From Enterococcus ureasiticus (lineage in GTDB: Bacteria; Bacillota; Bacilli; Lactobacillales; Enterococcaceae): a DNA stretch of 64,000 bases. Location of the stretch: positions 124,001 to 188,000 of the forward strand of contig NZ_MIJZ01000015.1 in assembly GCF_001730285.1 (NCBI RefSeq), read 5' to 3'. Position numbers and translations under genes: made by a program. The notes beneath the pieces are model-generated. The model searched no databases, was not told the DNA's origin, and saw only the letters and a program-made list of their open reading frames with translations. Of this stretch, positions 26,488-36,162 are shown piece after piece; positions within the stretch are counted from its first letter, which is position 1; every line of letters starts with the position of its first letter.

Positions 26488-29400
26488 GTGAAAAAGTCAG
26501 TTTTGAAAAAAGTACAACTTGGTTTACAGGTATTAATGGTTTCCACTTTACTCGCAGGTACTGGTGCAACGACCGTCTTGGCTATTGAGACTGTATCAAG
26601 CACTGAAACCCAAGCAACAAAAGGAACTACTACAGAAAGCTCTACTGTTTCAAGTACAATGCAAGAGGAACAAGAAATTACTCAACAAGTAGCCGCAGAT
26701 TCAAAAATTAATGCTCAAAAATTGACAATTTTAGGAACCTCAGATGTCCACGGCCAGCTCTGGGACTGGTCATATGAAGATGACAAACAAACACCCGTAG
26801 GTCTCTCTCAAGTTAGTTCTGTCGTAAAAAATATTCGTTCAGAAAATCCTAATGGTACTATTCTAATTGACAACGGAGATATGAATCAAGGAACGATTTT
26901 AACAGATGATTTGTATAATAAAGCCCCTTTAATCGATAAACCAAATCCAATGATCAAAGCGATGAATTACATGAAATATGATGCCATGGTTTTGGGGAAC
27001 CATGAATTTAATTTTGGCTTGGACTTGATCAAAAAACTTAATACTGAGGCAGAGTTTCCTATCTTATCTGCGAACACCTATGTAAAAGACTCAAACAGCC
27101 GCTTTGTCGGTGGTACGATGAAAAAAGACATTGACCTAGATGGAGATGGACACAAGGATTTGACTGTCGGCATCATTGGCCTGACAACACCACAAATTCC
27201 ATTATGGGATGGAGCTAAAGTAGACAGCCTGTATTTTAATCCGTTAAAAGAAGAAGCCGAAAAAGCCGTAGCTGAATTAAAAGACGACACGGATATCATT
27301 GTCGCTTCGATCCACGCCGGACGTCAAAACTCTGATCCTTCCGCAAGTGCCGATCAAGTCATTAATAATGTTGCCGGCATCGACGCTTATATTTTGGGAC
27401 ATGATCACCGCTCTTTCGCAGAAAAACTTCAAGGACCAAATGGACCTGTTCCTGTTGCTGGACCAAAAGATACTGGAACTGAAATGATCAAAATCGACCT
27501 TGATATCGAAAAAATTAATGACCAATGGCAGGTTAAAAACAGCGATGCTGCTATCATAAGTACAAAAACTGTTCCAGCAGATGAAGCATTAAAAAACGAA
27601 ACACAAGAATACCATGATAAAACAAGAGAATTCATCTCAGAAAAAATTGGAACAGCGACTGGCGATTTTTTACCACCAGAAGAAGTAAAAGGAATTCCTG
27701 AAGCGCAACTTCGACCTACTGCAATGATTTCACTGATCAATAATGTACAACGAAAAGCAACTGGCGCACAACTAGCTGCCTCTGCGCTCTTTAAAGCAGA
27801 CAGTAAATTAAATGCAGGAGATATTTCTTATTCTAATATTTTTGATATTTATAAATATCCTAATACACTAGTTAGTGTCAATATTACTGGAGAAAATCTA
27901 CTAGAATACATGGAAAATCAGGCGGATTACTACAATACACCTGGTCCTGACGATTTAACAATCAGTTTTAATGAAAAAATTCGTGTGTATAACTATGATG
28001 TTTTTTCTGGCATTTCTTATAAAATCGATATTTCCAAACCGCATGGACAACGTATCATCAATCCCACGATCGACGGAAAACCAGTTGACCTTGAGGCAAA
28101 CTATACGATTGCTATGAATAATTACCGCTATGAAGGTTTATTGACACAAGGTCTTGTCAAGGGTGACCCAATCAAATCCACTGATCCTGAAACCTTACGT
28201 GGGTTGATTGCAGATTACATTCGTGAAAAACAAACCCTTGATCCAGAAAAAGAAATCGAACATAACTGGGAAGTGATCGGCTATCATTTTAATAACAACT
28301 GGCGTAAATTAGCTGTTCAATTAGTCAATGACGGGACATTGCAGACAGAGCCAGCAGCAGATGGCAGAACGCCTAATGTTAAACCCATCACGAAACAAGA
28401 TGTGAAAAATGCAGGTTATCAACCAGATTCAGAAGCAATCACGATCATGCATACCAATGATGTTCATGGACGGCTAGAAGGTAATGGAAAAGATGTCTTA
28501 GGTATGCCACGTTTGAAGACGTATAAAAATAGGATCAATCCAGATCTCTTGATCGACGCAGGTGATGCATTCCAGGGCTTACCGATTTCTAATTTCTCTA
28601 AAGGAAAAGACATGGTCAACGTGATGAATGAAGTGGGCTACGATGCCATGGCTGTTGGAAATCATGAATTTGATTTTGGCTTGGAAACAGCACTAGAGTA
28701 TAAAGACGAATTGAATTTCCCAATCTTATCAAATAATACTTTTAAAGATGGACAATTAGTCTTTGAACCTTCTACAATCGTTGAAAAAGGTGGCAATAAA
28801 TACGCCATTATCGGCGTAACCACACCTGAAACAGCGACAAAAACACATCCAAACAATGTAGTAGGTGTGACTTTTGCTGATCCAATCGCTGAAACAAAAA
28901 AAGCCATCCAAACATTCAAAGATTCAGGGGAAACAATCACTGCCTATGTCGTTACTGGACACTTAGGTATCGACGAAACGACTCCACATGAATGGCGTGG
29001 TGATACTTTGGCAGAGACATTAAGCAAAGAATTTCCCGATTTGAATATTACTGTTTTAGATGGGCATTCTCATACAGCCGTTGATGGCGGAAAACAATTT
29101 GGAAATGTGATGTACACCCAAACAGGGAATTATTTGAATAATGTCGGTTTAGTAAATGTGGATTTGACAGACCTTACCAAAAAAACAGCTTCATTAACTC
29201 CTGCAGAAACCTTAGCAGATTTAGAAGAAGATCCTGCCGTTAAAGCCTTAGTTGACCAGGCCAGAGCGAATTTTGAAGCATGGGGTTCAGAAGTTGTCAT
29301 TGAAAATAACCCTTACCAGTTTAATGGTGAACGCGACAATGTACGAACAAGAGAAACAAATTTAGGGAATCTGATTGGCGATGCCATGTTAGCTTACGGA

Positions 29401-30273
29401 CAGCACGGCTTTAAAAATCAAGCTGATTTTGCAGTAACAAATGGTGGCGGTATTCGAGCAAATATCGAACCTGGAAAAGTGACACTAGGAGATATTATAG
29501 CTGTAATGCCTTTCGGTAACAGCATCTCCCAAATCAAAGTGACAGGGGCAGAGGTCAAAGAAATGTTTGAGCTTTCACTTCGTTCAATGGCACGAAAAGA
29601 CGAAAACGGTGCAATCATTTTAGACGACTTTAATCAACCAAAACTTGGGGCAAATGGTGGCTTCCTACATGTCTCCAGCACCATCCGAGTCCACTATGAT
29701 TCAACGAAAAAGGGCTCATTACTACCTGCAGATGAAGGCAACGGAACGGACAAAACGATTGTTGGAGAACGGGTTCTGCAAGTAGAAATCCAGGATCGTA
29801 CAACTGGAAAATTTGCACCGATCGATGAAAAAGCAACCTATCATATGGCAACGAATGACTTCTTAGCAGCTGGCGGTGACGGCTACGATATGTTAGGCGG
29901 CGAGCGTGAAGAAGGACCTTCTTTAGATACTGTCTTGATCAATCATCTAAAACAAGGAACAAACCTTCGTCTATATGATGCCGCAACAAATATTGATCTT
30001 GCACAATACAAAGAAGCCTTTCCAGGCGAGCGAATCATTTCTATTTCAGAAGCTGAGTTTAATAAGAAAAACAAACCCGAACCTGTACCAAATCCAGATC
30101 CAAAAGAGCCAACGAAACCAGATGAGATCAAAACAGCTAAACCTGTCGGAAAAACAGCAGATTACCCGAAAATGGGTGAAACAATTGTTGCTTATGGCAG
30201 TTTAGGATTACTTATTATTGGACTTTCTGGTTACGGCTTTTATGAATATAATCGTAAACGGAAAATAGGATAG
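26488..30273 (+). CDS. Double-headed secreted 5'-nucleotidase / 2',3'-cyclic phosphodiesterase (YfkN-like)
   Basis: The 1261-aa exported protein carries two complete nucleotidase units. Metallophosphoesterase 1 begins LTILGTSDVHGQLWD (near residue 75, with GNHEFNFGLD and LGHDHRS), followed by a 5'-nucleotidase C domain to about 590. Unit 2 begins ITIMHTNDVHGRLEG at about 651 (GNHEFDFGLE, DGHSHT) with its C domain from about 930 to 1190 (NGGGIRANIEPG, AGGDGYDML). The layout is like YfkN of Bacillus, which scavenges extracellular nucleotides. The start is GTG with GAGGAGG upstream. After a Pro-rich linker the C-terminus reads YPKMGE, a hydrophobic span and RKRK, a degenerate sortase signal. Confidence 0.88.
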   Translation: MKKSVLKKVQLGLQVLMVSTLLAGTGATTVLAIETVSSTETQATKGTTTESSTVSSTMQEEQEITQQVAADSKINAQKLTILGTSDVHGQLWDWSYEDDKQTPVGLSQVSSVVKNIRSENPNGTILIDNGDMNQGTILTDDLYNKAPLIDKPNPMIKAMNYMKYDAMVLGNHEFNFGLDLIKKLNTEAEFPILSANTYVKDSNSRFVGGTMKKDIDLDGDGHKDLTVGIIGLTTPQIPLWDGAKVDSLYFNPLKEEAEKAVAELKDDTDIIVASIHAGRQNSDPSASADQVINNVAGIDAYILGHDHRSFAEKLQGPNGPVPVAGPKDTGTEMIKIDLDIEKINDQWQVKNSDAAIISTKTVPADEALKNETQEYHDKTREFISEKIGTATGDFLPPEEVKGIPEAQLRPTAMISLINNVQRKATGAQLAASALFKADSKLNAGDISYSNIFDIYKYPNTLVSVNITGENLLEYMENQADYYNTPGPDDLTISFNEKIRVYNYDVFSGISYKIDISKPHGQRIINPTIDGKPVDLEANYTIAMNNYRYEGLLTQGLVKGDPIKSTDPETLRGLIADYIREKQTLDPEKEIEHNWEVIGYHFNNNWRKLAVQLVNDGTLQTEPAADGRTPNVKPITKQDVKNAGYQPDSEAITIMHTNDVHGRLEGNGKDVLGMPRLKTYKNRINPDLLIDAGDAFQGLPISNFSKGKDMVNVMNEVGYDAMAVGNHEFDFGLETALEYKDELNFPILSNNTFKDGQLVFEPSTIVEKGGNKYAIIGVTTPETATKTHPNNVVGVTFADPIAETKKAIQTFKDSGETITAYVVTGHLGIDETTPHEWRGDTLAETLSKEFPDLNITVLDGHSHTAVDGGKQFGNVMYTQTGNYLNNVGLVNVDLTDLTKKTASLTPAETLADLEEDPAVKALVDQARANFEAWGSEVVIENNPYQFNGERDNVRTRETNLGNLIGDAMLAYGQHGFKNQADFAVTNGGGIRANIEPGKVTLGDIIAVMPFGNSISQIKVTGAEVKEMFELSLRSMARKDENGAIILDDFNQPKLGANGGFLHVSSTIRVHYDSTKKGSLLPADEGNGTDKTIVGERVLQVEIQDRTTGKFAPIDEKATYHMATNDFLAAGGDGYDMLGGEREEGPSLDTVLINHLKQGTNLRLYDAATNIDLAQYKEAFPGERIISISEAEFNKKNKPEPVPNPDPKEPTKPDEIKTAKPVGKTADYPKMGETIVAYGSLGLLIIGLSGYGFYEYNRKRKIG

Positions 30274-30275
30274 CT

Positions 30276-30313
30276 AAAAAGATGACTCCCAATAAATGGC
30301 AGTCATCTTTTTT
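30276..30313 (+). terminator. Bidirectional terminator between the nucleotidase and glmU
   Basis: AAAAAGATGACT pairs with AGTCATCTTTTT followed by T-rich sequence, between convergent genes. Confidence 0.78.
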
Positions 30314-31695
30314 TATTTCTCGTTATTCATATAAGGCATGTTTTTCCCATACCCTTCTTTATTCACTTGCCTTGCCCGAGCAATCGCCAAGTCAAATTCT
30401 GCCACATCATCAGTGATCGTAGAACCTGCAGCGATTACTGAGTTCGCTGCGACATTCACAGGTGCGATCAAACTTGTTGATGATCCGATGAAGGCATGAT
30501 CTCCAACCGTTGTGCGATGTTTATCTTTTCCATCATAGTTAACGAAAACCACACCGCAGCCAACGTTAATATCTTTACCTAAATCTGCATCACCAACATA
30601 CGTTAAATGTCCGACTTTAGTATCTTCTGCTACGGTCGCATTTTTGATTTCTACAAAGTTTCCAACATGAACACGCTCACCGATTTCAGCTTTTGGACGG
30701 ATATGAGCAAATGGACCGACATCCGCATTTTTGCGAATAATGCTTTCTTCAATCACAGATTGTGCGATCTTTACATTGTCCTCGATCACGCTATCCACAA
30801 TTTCAGAATGCGCACCGATAAAACAATCTTCACCAATCACTGTTTTCCCTTTTAAATGTACACCGGCTTCAATCACAGTATCTGAACCGATCACAACACC
30901 TTCATCAATGTACGTTGAATCAGAATCAACGAATGATACACCATTTCTCATATGCATCGTATTCAAACGGCGGTACATGATTTTGTTCGCCTCAGCTAAA
31001 GCCACACGATCATTGATCCCCATCGCTTCTTCAAAGTTAGCCATTTGATATGCCGCAACGCTCTTACCTTCTTTTTTAAGGATCTCAATAATATCTGTTA
31101 AATAGTATTCCCCTTGTGCATTGTCGGTATTGATTTTAGATAAAGCATTAAACAAGGCTTCATTATCAAAACAGAACGTTCCAGTATTGATTTCCTGTAC
31201 ACGAGCTTCTTGTTCGGAAGCATCTTTTTGCTCCACGATTTTTTCAACGATGCCTACATGATCACGAATGATACGACCGTATCCAGTTGGATCTTCCGCA
31301 TGAGCTGTTAAAATCGTCGCACTTGCGTTTTTACCTTGATGATAATCAAAAAGGTTCGCTAATGTTTCGGAAGTCAAAAGCGGTGTATCTCCTGTAATAA
31401 CAAGAGTCGTTCCTTTTTTGCCTGCTAAATGCGATTCTGCTTGCAACACCGCATGTCCCGTTCCTAATTGTTCTGCTTGTAAAGCATATTGGCTACGTTC
31501 ACCTAGATGGCTTTTGATTGCCTCCGCACCATGACCTACAATCGTCACAACTTCATTTGGATTCGTTTTTTCTACTTGATCCATGATGTGTTCCACCATT
31601 GGTTTGCCAGCGACAGGGTGCAACACTTTATAAAGTTTTGATTTCATGCGTGTTCCTTTACCAGCAGCTAGGATGATGACATATCTGTTTTCCAA
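30313..31695 (-). CDS. glmU: Bifunctional UDP-GlcNAc pyrophosphorylase / GlcN-1-P acetyltransferase
   Basis: The protein makes UDP-GlcNAc for peptidoglycan and teichoic acids. It has an N-terminal nucleotidyltransferase domain ([38 protein letters not shown]) and, from about residue 250, a left-handed beta-helix acetyltransferase with hexapeptide repeats ([45 protein letters not shown]). I favour an unusual TTG start at 31695 (MENRYVII), which has AGGAG 8 nt upstream. The GTG at 31704 overlaps that SD. The length is then 460 aa, normal for the family. Confidence 0.93.
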   Translation of the reverse strand: MENRYVIILAAGKGTRMKSKLYKVLHPVAGKPMVEHIMDQVEKTNPNEVVTIVGHGAEAIKSHLGERSQYALQAEQLGTGHAVLQAESHLAGKKGTTLVITGDTPLLTSETLANLFDYHQGKNASATILTAHAEDPTGYGRIIRDHVGIVEKIVEQKDASEQEARVQEINTGTFCFDNEALFNALSKINTDNAQGEYYLTDIIEILKKEGKSVAAYQMANFEEAMGINDRVALAEANKIMYRRLNTMHMRNGVSFVDSDSTYIDEGVVIGSDTVIEAGVHLKGKTVIGEDCFIGAHSEIVDSVIEDNVKIAQSVIEESIIRKNADVGPFAHIRPKAEIGERVHVGNFVEIKNATVAEDTKVGHLTYVGDADLGKDINVGCGVVFVNYDGKDKHRTTVGDHAFIGSSTSLIAPVNVAANSVIAAGSTITDDVAEFDLAIARARQVNKEGYGKNMPYMNNEK

Positions 31696-31859
31696 TTGCT
31701 TCACTCCTAAGATTTGTTTTATTTTTCAATCGTTTATTTTCAATTTAAAATAGCGCCATGTTTTAGTTTAGCCTACTCTTTGCGGTTTTTCAACTGAACC
31801 AATTGCATTTTTGCTATACCAATTTATAATTTTGCGTGTTTGCGTTATAATAAAGGAAA

Positions 31860-32110
31860 TTATGTTAGTACAATTAACAGCCAGTAACTTATAGAGCCAA
31901 TCTTTCTGTCAGAGTGCGTTGTGCCATGTGCTATCTAGCTACGCGGGCTAGTCACTACGCTCTGCTTCGATCTCAACAACTCCTAAGAGCTAAAGCCCTA
32001 AGGATTGAAGGTCTCGGAAAAAAGATAAAAATGGCATGTGACAAAAAGCGTCCCATACAATTTTTCCTATTTTTCTGTCGAGACTGAACGAGCCCACTGC
32101 GCTTTTAATT
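31860..32110. other. GC-richer, structure-prone intergenic segment
   Basis: The spacer between glmU and the FusB-type gene is visibly richer in G and C than its surroundings. It has several short complementary segments (CTAG/CTAG around a CTACGCGGG core; GAGATC and GTCTCG arms) but no ORF with an SD. It may be an interspersed intergenic repeat or a structured leader of the gene at 32143. Nothing firmer can be read. Confidence 0.35.
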
Positions 32111-32142
32111 TTATCACTTGAATGATAGAGAGGAAATCCATT

Positions 32143-32790
32143 ATGAATAAACAAATACAACCATATCAATTTAATTTTATTAGAAAACAAGCCAATATTT
32201 TGCTACAAGCTCATTTGTCTGTAAATGATAAAAGTACAATCAAAACACTGCAAGCGATCGTTCTTGATAAAATCAATGATCAGTTTGGTGCAGATAAAGA
32301 TGCGTTACAACCATTATTGGAAGGTTTCTTAGAAGCAGCAACTTCTAAACCTAGACTTGAACAATATTTAGAAGGGGTGAAAGAAGCGGTTATTCCGTTT
32401 GATCCACCTTCAAAACAACAACTATCAAAACTCTTTAAAAAGACCAAGAAGTTGAAAATCCCAGAATGGGAAACAATGGATTTGAGAGACTATACCTTTT
32501 ACAGTTGGAATGATAGTGGGAAACAGCAAAAATTTATTGTCGCTTCAATGGACGGACAGCTAGTCGGTGTCTCAGGAACGATTTCTCCTACGACTCAAAA
32601 AGGCATCTGCCCGATTTGTCATGAAACGTCAGAAGTTTCAATGTTTCTGTCTAAAGTGAAAGAATCTGGTGATGGGATGTATACCAAGCGTGGGAATTAT
32701 ATTTGCTACGATAGTGAGAAATGCAACTATAATATCGAGCGTAGAGAAGAGTTAGAAGCGTTCGTTCAGAATGTGAAGTTTATGAAATAA
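32143..32790 (+). CDS. FusB/FusC family EF-G-binding protein
   Basis: The 215-aa protein starts MNKQIQPYQFNFIRKQANILLQAHLSV and has an alpha-helical N-terminal domain. The C-terminal domain carries the four-Cys zinc site CPIC...YICYDSEKC (about residues 155-200). FusB and FusC bind EF-G and free it from fusidic acid. Chromosomal enterococcal members can act as ribosome-recycling helpers or give low-level tolerance. GAGAGG lies 9 nt before this ATG. Whether it confers resistance cannot be told from the sequence. Confidence 0.85.
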   Translation: MNKQIQPYQFNFIRKQANILLQAHLSVNDKSTIKTLQAIVLDKINDQFGADKDALQPLLEGFLEAATSKPRLEQYLEGVKEAVIPFDPPSKQQLSKLFKKTKKLKIPEWETMDLRDYTFYSWNDSGKQQKFIVASMDGQLVGVSGTISPTTQKGICPICHETSEVSMFLSKVKESGDGMYTKRGNYICYDSEKCNYNIERREELEAFVQNVKFMK

Positions 32791-32794
32791 AAAT

Positions 32795-32841
32795 AATGTT
32801 AAAAGACACTGCGGATCTCAACCACAGTGTCTTTTAACATT
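32795..32841 (+). terminator. Strong bidirectional terminator
   Basis: AATGTTAAAAGACACTG pairs perfectly with CAGTGTCTTTTAACATT around a 13-nt loop, between the FusB-type gene and the convergent WxL operon. Confidence 0.82.
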
Positions 32842-32897
32842 GTTACAAATTTTATCTCACTTAATTTATTAAAATCTTTATTGATTTTATGCTCGGC

Positions 32898-34040
32898 TTA
32901 CGACTCATCACGCATTTTATCTTGTTTACTTTTCTTTCCTTGAACAGCTTTCTTTTTCTTACGTTTTTTTTGGGCTTCTTGTTCCTTTTCTTCTTTCCTT
33001 TTGCGTCTATACGTGATCACACCATAAATACCACTTGCAATAACAAGTACACCAACTACGCTTATTGCGATCAAGACCCAATTCTTTCCTTTTTCTGGTA
33101 CCAAACTAACATCTTGTTCATTGAATTTATCCGCATCTTCTCGAGTAATCTCAAATTCTTCCGTCCATTCCCACCGCTGATCTCCAGAAGTAACCAAGGT
33201 AGTTGCTACATATGTACCTGATACCATTCGTTCTCCATTCATACTAATCGGAAATTGAATAAATGAATTGGGTGCCATCCGCATTTCTGTTTGTTTGCGT
33301 TCAAACAAGACAGTTTCTCGCCCTTTAGCCGTGATTTGTGTTTCTACTGTCATATCATTAAGAAATGCAGGAACAACATTAGAAAAATCAATAAAAATAG
33401 TATTTCGATAACTATTTTGACCAGCAAATACTTGATTAAACTTTAAATCAGGCAACTGTTCTTCTTCTGACTCTTGTAACAATAAACCAATCACATACGC
33501 ATATTGATTAATAATATGCGACCCTCCTTGATTGGAGACATTTTCATCTTGATTTGCCTTCATCAGTTGGATACCTCCAGCGACCACACCATCAATGCCA
33601 GTTTCTGGAATTTGAAGCTTTAACTCAATCTTCTTCGTTTCGCCTGCTCCCAACTCCACTTTTTCTGGTCCAGTTACCAAATCGACAAAATCATATTTTA
33701 GTGAGTCGTCATTGTCGATAGTTGAGTCACCATATTCAATCACACCGTTTTGATTTGTTTTCGCACCATTTAAACTAACATCGATCGTTACTTTTTCAGC
33801 ACTAGGATTACTCACAGTTACAGCAAGTGTTTGTTTTTGACCTGGAGTCACCTTCAGTTTGTAGTAACCAATATTATCTTCCATTTGATTTTCTGGAAAC
33901 GTTAAACTGTAGGTAAAGCCTGTAGCACCAGCAAGGTCTTCTCCTGATTCTGCATAAGCCGATATGGTAGGAACTACAATCGATAATGTTAAGAATGCGC
34001 TCCATCCAATAAATAACAATTTTTGTATTTTTTTTAACAT
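32898..34040 (-). CDS. WxL-interacting protein (DUF916 + DUF3324)
   Basis: This 380-aa exported protein is the usual partner of WxL proteins. A signal peptide (residues 1-31, ending ISAYA) is followed by the DUF916 peptidoglycan-binding domain (FTYSLTFPENQMEDNIGYYKLKV; TGIDGVVAGGIQLMK) and DUF3324 (about 185-300), which contacts WxL proteins. A C-terminal membrane helix (about 323-345) and a Lys-rich cytoplasmic tail anchor it. GAGGGG lies 6 nt before the ATG. It is the last gene of the WxL operon. Confidence 0.9.
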   Translation of the reverse strand: MLKKIQKLLFIGWSAFLTLSIVVPTISAYAESGEDLAGATGFTYSLTFPENQMEDNIGYYKLKVTPGQKQTLAVTVSNPSAEKVTIDVSLNGAKTNQNGVIEYGDSTIDNDDSLKYDFVDLVTGPEKVELGAGETKKIELKLQIPETGIDGVVAGGIQLMKANQDENVSNQGGSHIINQYAYVIGLLLQESEEEQLPDLKFNQVFAGQNSYRNTIFIDFSNVVPAFLNDMTVETQITAKGRETVLFERKQTEMRMAPNSFIQFPISMNGERMVSGTYVATTLVTSGDQRWEWTEEFEITREDADKFNEQDVSLVPEKGKNWVLIAISVVGVLVIASGIYGVITYRRKRKEEKEQEAQKKRKKKKAVQGKKSKQDKMRDES

Positions 34041-34089
34041 TCTTATCCCCTCGTATCTATTTATTTTATATGTATTTTTTATAATAAGA

Positions 34090-34126
34090 GGGCTGGAACA
34101 TAACTCTTTGAGTTAGATCACAGCCC
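34090..34126 (-). terminator. Hairpin between the distal WxL gene and the WxLIP gene
   Basis: GGGCTG and TAACTC pair with GAGTTA and CAGCCC around TTTG. The minus-strand tail is only TCTTATTAT, so this may be a partial terminator that lowers WxLIP expression relative to the WxL genes. Confidence 0.55.
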
Positions 34127-34184
34127 CTTAAATTTCAAATAAAAAGTGGTTAAAAACAGCTACTCTGCTTCAGTAAAAAAGAAA

Positions 34185-34943
34185 TTATTGAGCAGCGACA
34201 ACTTTCCAAGTGACCTTGGCAGTATAATCACCAATCGCCATATTTGAGGCTGTGGCAGCTGGTACTGTTAGTAATATAGACTCATCTTCTGTTGAATCTG
34301 CACTGTTACCAAATGCCATAATGTAACGTCCTTTTCCTTCTTGTTCTTCTTGACTAGCAGTTACAATCGCTTGTGCTCCACCATCTTCTGTCAGTTGGAA
34401 ATTGGAATTAATAGTTGATGGGGTATTATTTGTATTATCACCTTGAGCTGTCATAAATCCATTGCTAAAATCAATAGTTGACCCGTTTAACATGTTTGAA
34501 CTTTCTCCAGTAAATTGTTGAGTCATTTCCGCAGTCAACGTGTAACCAAATGTACCTCCAGCACGAATATCACGCCATTGAACAAAATTTCCACGCATAC
34601 CTGCTTCACCATAATTCATTGGAGAGGCAAATGTTTTGACTTCGTTTGCAGATGTTTTAATACTACCAAACTCTAAGCTACTGACACGTTCAATCATCAA
34701 AGGACCGATATCTGGATTGACAATTTCATCTGGTCCATCTGGATCTGGTTCTGGCAATGTTTCACCTGGGTTCTCCGGATCCACAGTATCAATTTCCTCG
34801 TCAGGATCAGTACCACCTTCTTCTACTGTTACGCTCCCAATAGAATCTAATTCCTCTGGTGCAGCAACTGCTGCTGTTGGTGCTAAAGCACCGATTGTTA
34901 GTGCAGCGATGATTGCTGCTGATGATAGTGATGTAAGTTTCAT
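34185..34943 (-). CDS. WxL domain surface protein (252 aa)
   Basis: A signal peptide ends in AVAAPEE. It is followed by an acidic, Pro/Asp/Glu-rich linker (about residues 40-78), then a WxL domain from about residue 85 (VSSLEFGSIKTSANE) to the end, closing with YTAKVTWKVVAAQ. The domain binds peptidoglycan non-covalently. The first Trp-x-Leu position reads FGYTLTAEM, so Trp is replaced by Tyr, while the second motif is intact as TWKV. AGGAGG lies before the ATG. Confidence 0.88.
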   Translation of the reverse strand: MKLTSLSSAAIIAALTIGALAPTAAVAAPEELDSIGSVTVEEGGTDPDEEIDTVDPENPGETLPEPDPDGPDEIVNPDIGPLMIERVSSLEFGSIKTSANEVKTFASPMNYGEAGMRGNFVQWRDIRAGGTFGYTLTAEMTQQFTGESSNMLNGSTIDFSNGFMTAQGDNTNNTPSTINSNFQLTEDGGAQAIVTASQEEQEGKGRYIMAFGNSADSTEDESILLTVPAATASNMAIGDYTAKVTWKVVAAQ

Positions 34944-35016
34944 GTTGTATTTCCTCCTATTAGTTGAATGTTTTTATTTATTTGACAATCTGGATGAAAC
35001 CAGACATATCACATGA

Positions 35017-35823
35017 TTAAGGTAACTCCGCTAAAATCCACGTGAGTTCTGTTGTGTACTGTAGAGGATGAATCGTTGTTGTGCTCGGAACGGTCAAACT
35101 GATCGCTGAATTGCGATACGCAGCTTTTCCCGAAAATTCATCCATAATTGCTTGCCCCGAAGAATCTAAGGCCGGAGTTAGAGTATTTTCTATCTGATTG
35201 CTGTTCATTTGCGAAGCACCAAAAGCAATTACCCATACACCACGCCCATTTCCTTGCGTTGCCGTTGCTAACTCATAAGCTGTATCCATTGTTTGAAGAT
35301 TGATTGGCTCTCTGGTTACCGTTGGCGCTTGGCTTGTTCCACTACTGTTGGCCCAGCTTTTATCTAAGGATAATATAGCTCCGTTTAATTCTTGTTCACT
35401 TGTTTCTTGAATCATGGCATTTCTAAATTGATAATTTTGTTTCAATTGAAGTGTCCAGCCTGTAGCATGTGTACGCTGATCGGTCACTTGGATAAAACTA
35501 CCTCTTGGACCCGTATCTCCTAAAAATTGTTGCGCAAATGCAGTATACGTGCGAGCCGAAGCCGTCAGATCTGCTCGGCCAAAATCCAATGTTGAAACAA
35601 AATCAATACGCAACGGACCTTCGGTTGAAGGGCTCTCACCTGGATTGACAACTTCTTCGGGATTTTCAGGATCTATAGGAGTAGAAATTGGATTGCCTTC
35701 CACTGTCACTGTACCCGGTTGCTCCAACCATCCAGAAGTTGCTTCGGCCTCGCGTGAAAACATACTGACGGCTGACAGCAATAATACGGCACTAGCAGTT
35801 GCTTTCAAAAGTTGTTGTTTCAT
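35017..35823 (-). CDS. WxL domain surface protein (268 aa)
   Basis: A signal peptide ends near SREAEA. A short Pro/Glu linker and a WxL domain follow (about residues 65-268), with canonical TGWTLQLKQN and a final YTTELTWILAELP. ATG at 35823 has GGAGG 10 nt upstream and overlaps the end of the LPXTG gene by 4 nt, so it is translationally coupled. It is probably displayed together with the neighbouring WxL proteins and held by the WxLIP. Confidence 0.9.
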   Translation of the reverse strand: MKQQLLKATASAVLLLSAVSMFSREAEATSGWLEQPGTVTVEGNPISTPIDPENPEEVVNPGESPSTEGPLRIDFVSTLDFGRADLTASARTYTAFAQQFLGDTGPRGSFIQVTDQRTHATGWTLQLKQNYQFRNAMIQETSEQELNGAILSLDKSWANSSGTSQAPTVTREPINLQTMDTAYELATATQGNGRGVWVIAFGASQMNSNQIENTLTPALDSSGQAIMDEFSGKAAYRNSAISLTVPSTTTIHPLQYTTELTWILAELP

Positions 35824-36149
35824 CGCTCTGGTTCCTCCTTGGTCCACTGACGTAGTAAGAATAACAGCAACAGTAATAGGAGTCCTACTCCAACAAAGAG
35901 GAATTTCCCAATGATCTCCCCAGTACTCGGCAAGTTACCTACTGGTTTTTTTATCGCATCTGAACCATTTTTTTCTGAGGATTCGGAATTGACGGGCGGA
36001 TTTGTCTTTTCTTCTTCATAAAATGAAATAGTCCCGTTTGTTCGAACTTGGCCACCAATATTTTCAGAAGCATCCACTGTTACAAAGGTAGCGCCAATAC
36101 AGACTAGCAGCAAAGAACAGATAACGATGATTTTTGTGTACAGTCTCAT
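35820..36149 (-). CDS. Small LPXTG-anchored protein of the WxL locus
   Basis: The 109-aa protein has a signal peptide (residues 1-27), a short Ser/Lys-rich stem and LPSTGE at about residues 74-79, followed by a membrane span (LFVGVGLLLLLLLFLLRQW) and KEEPER. Small LPXTG proteins of this type are regular members of WxL operons and probably serve as covalent wall anchors or spacers. It lies 13 nt after the large WxL gene. Confidence 0.88.
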   Translation of the reverse strand: MRLYTKIIVICSLLLVCIGATFVTVDASENIGGQVRTNGTISFYEEEKTNPPVNSESSEKNGSDAIKKPVGNLPSTGEIIGKFLFVGVGLLLLLLLFLLRQWTKEEPER

Positions 36150-36162
36150 TTTTCTCTCTCCT

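Noticed and set aside
31990-32190. A 66-aa minus-strand frame across the glmU-FusB spacer
   Set aside because: No SD, it overlaps the start of the FusB-type gene on the other strand, and its composition looks like translated non-coding sequence.
32889-33221. A 110-aa plus-strand frame, hydrophobic and Phe-rich
   Set aside because: It is the complement of the Lys/Arg-rich tail of the WxL-interacting protein; reversed Lys codons read as Phe. No SD.
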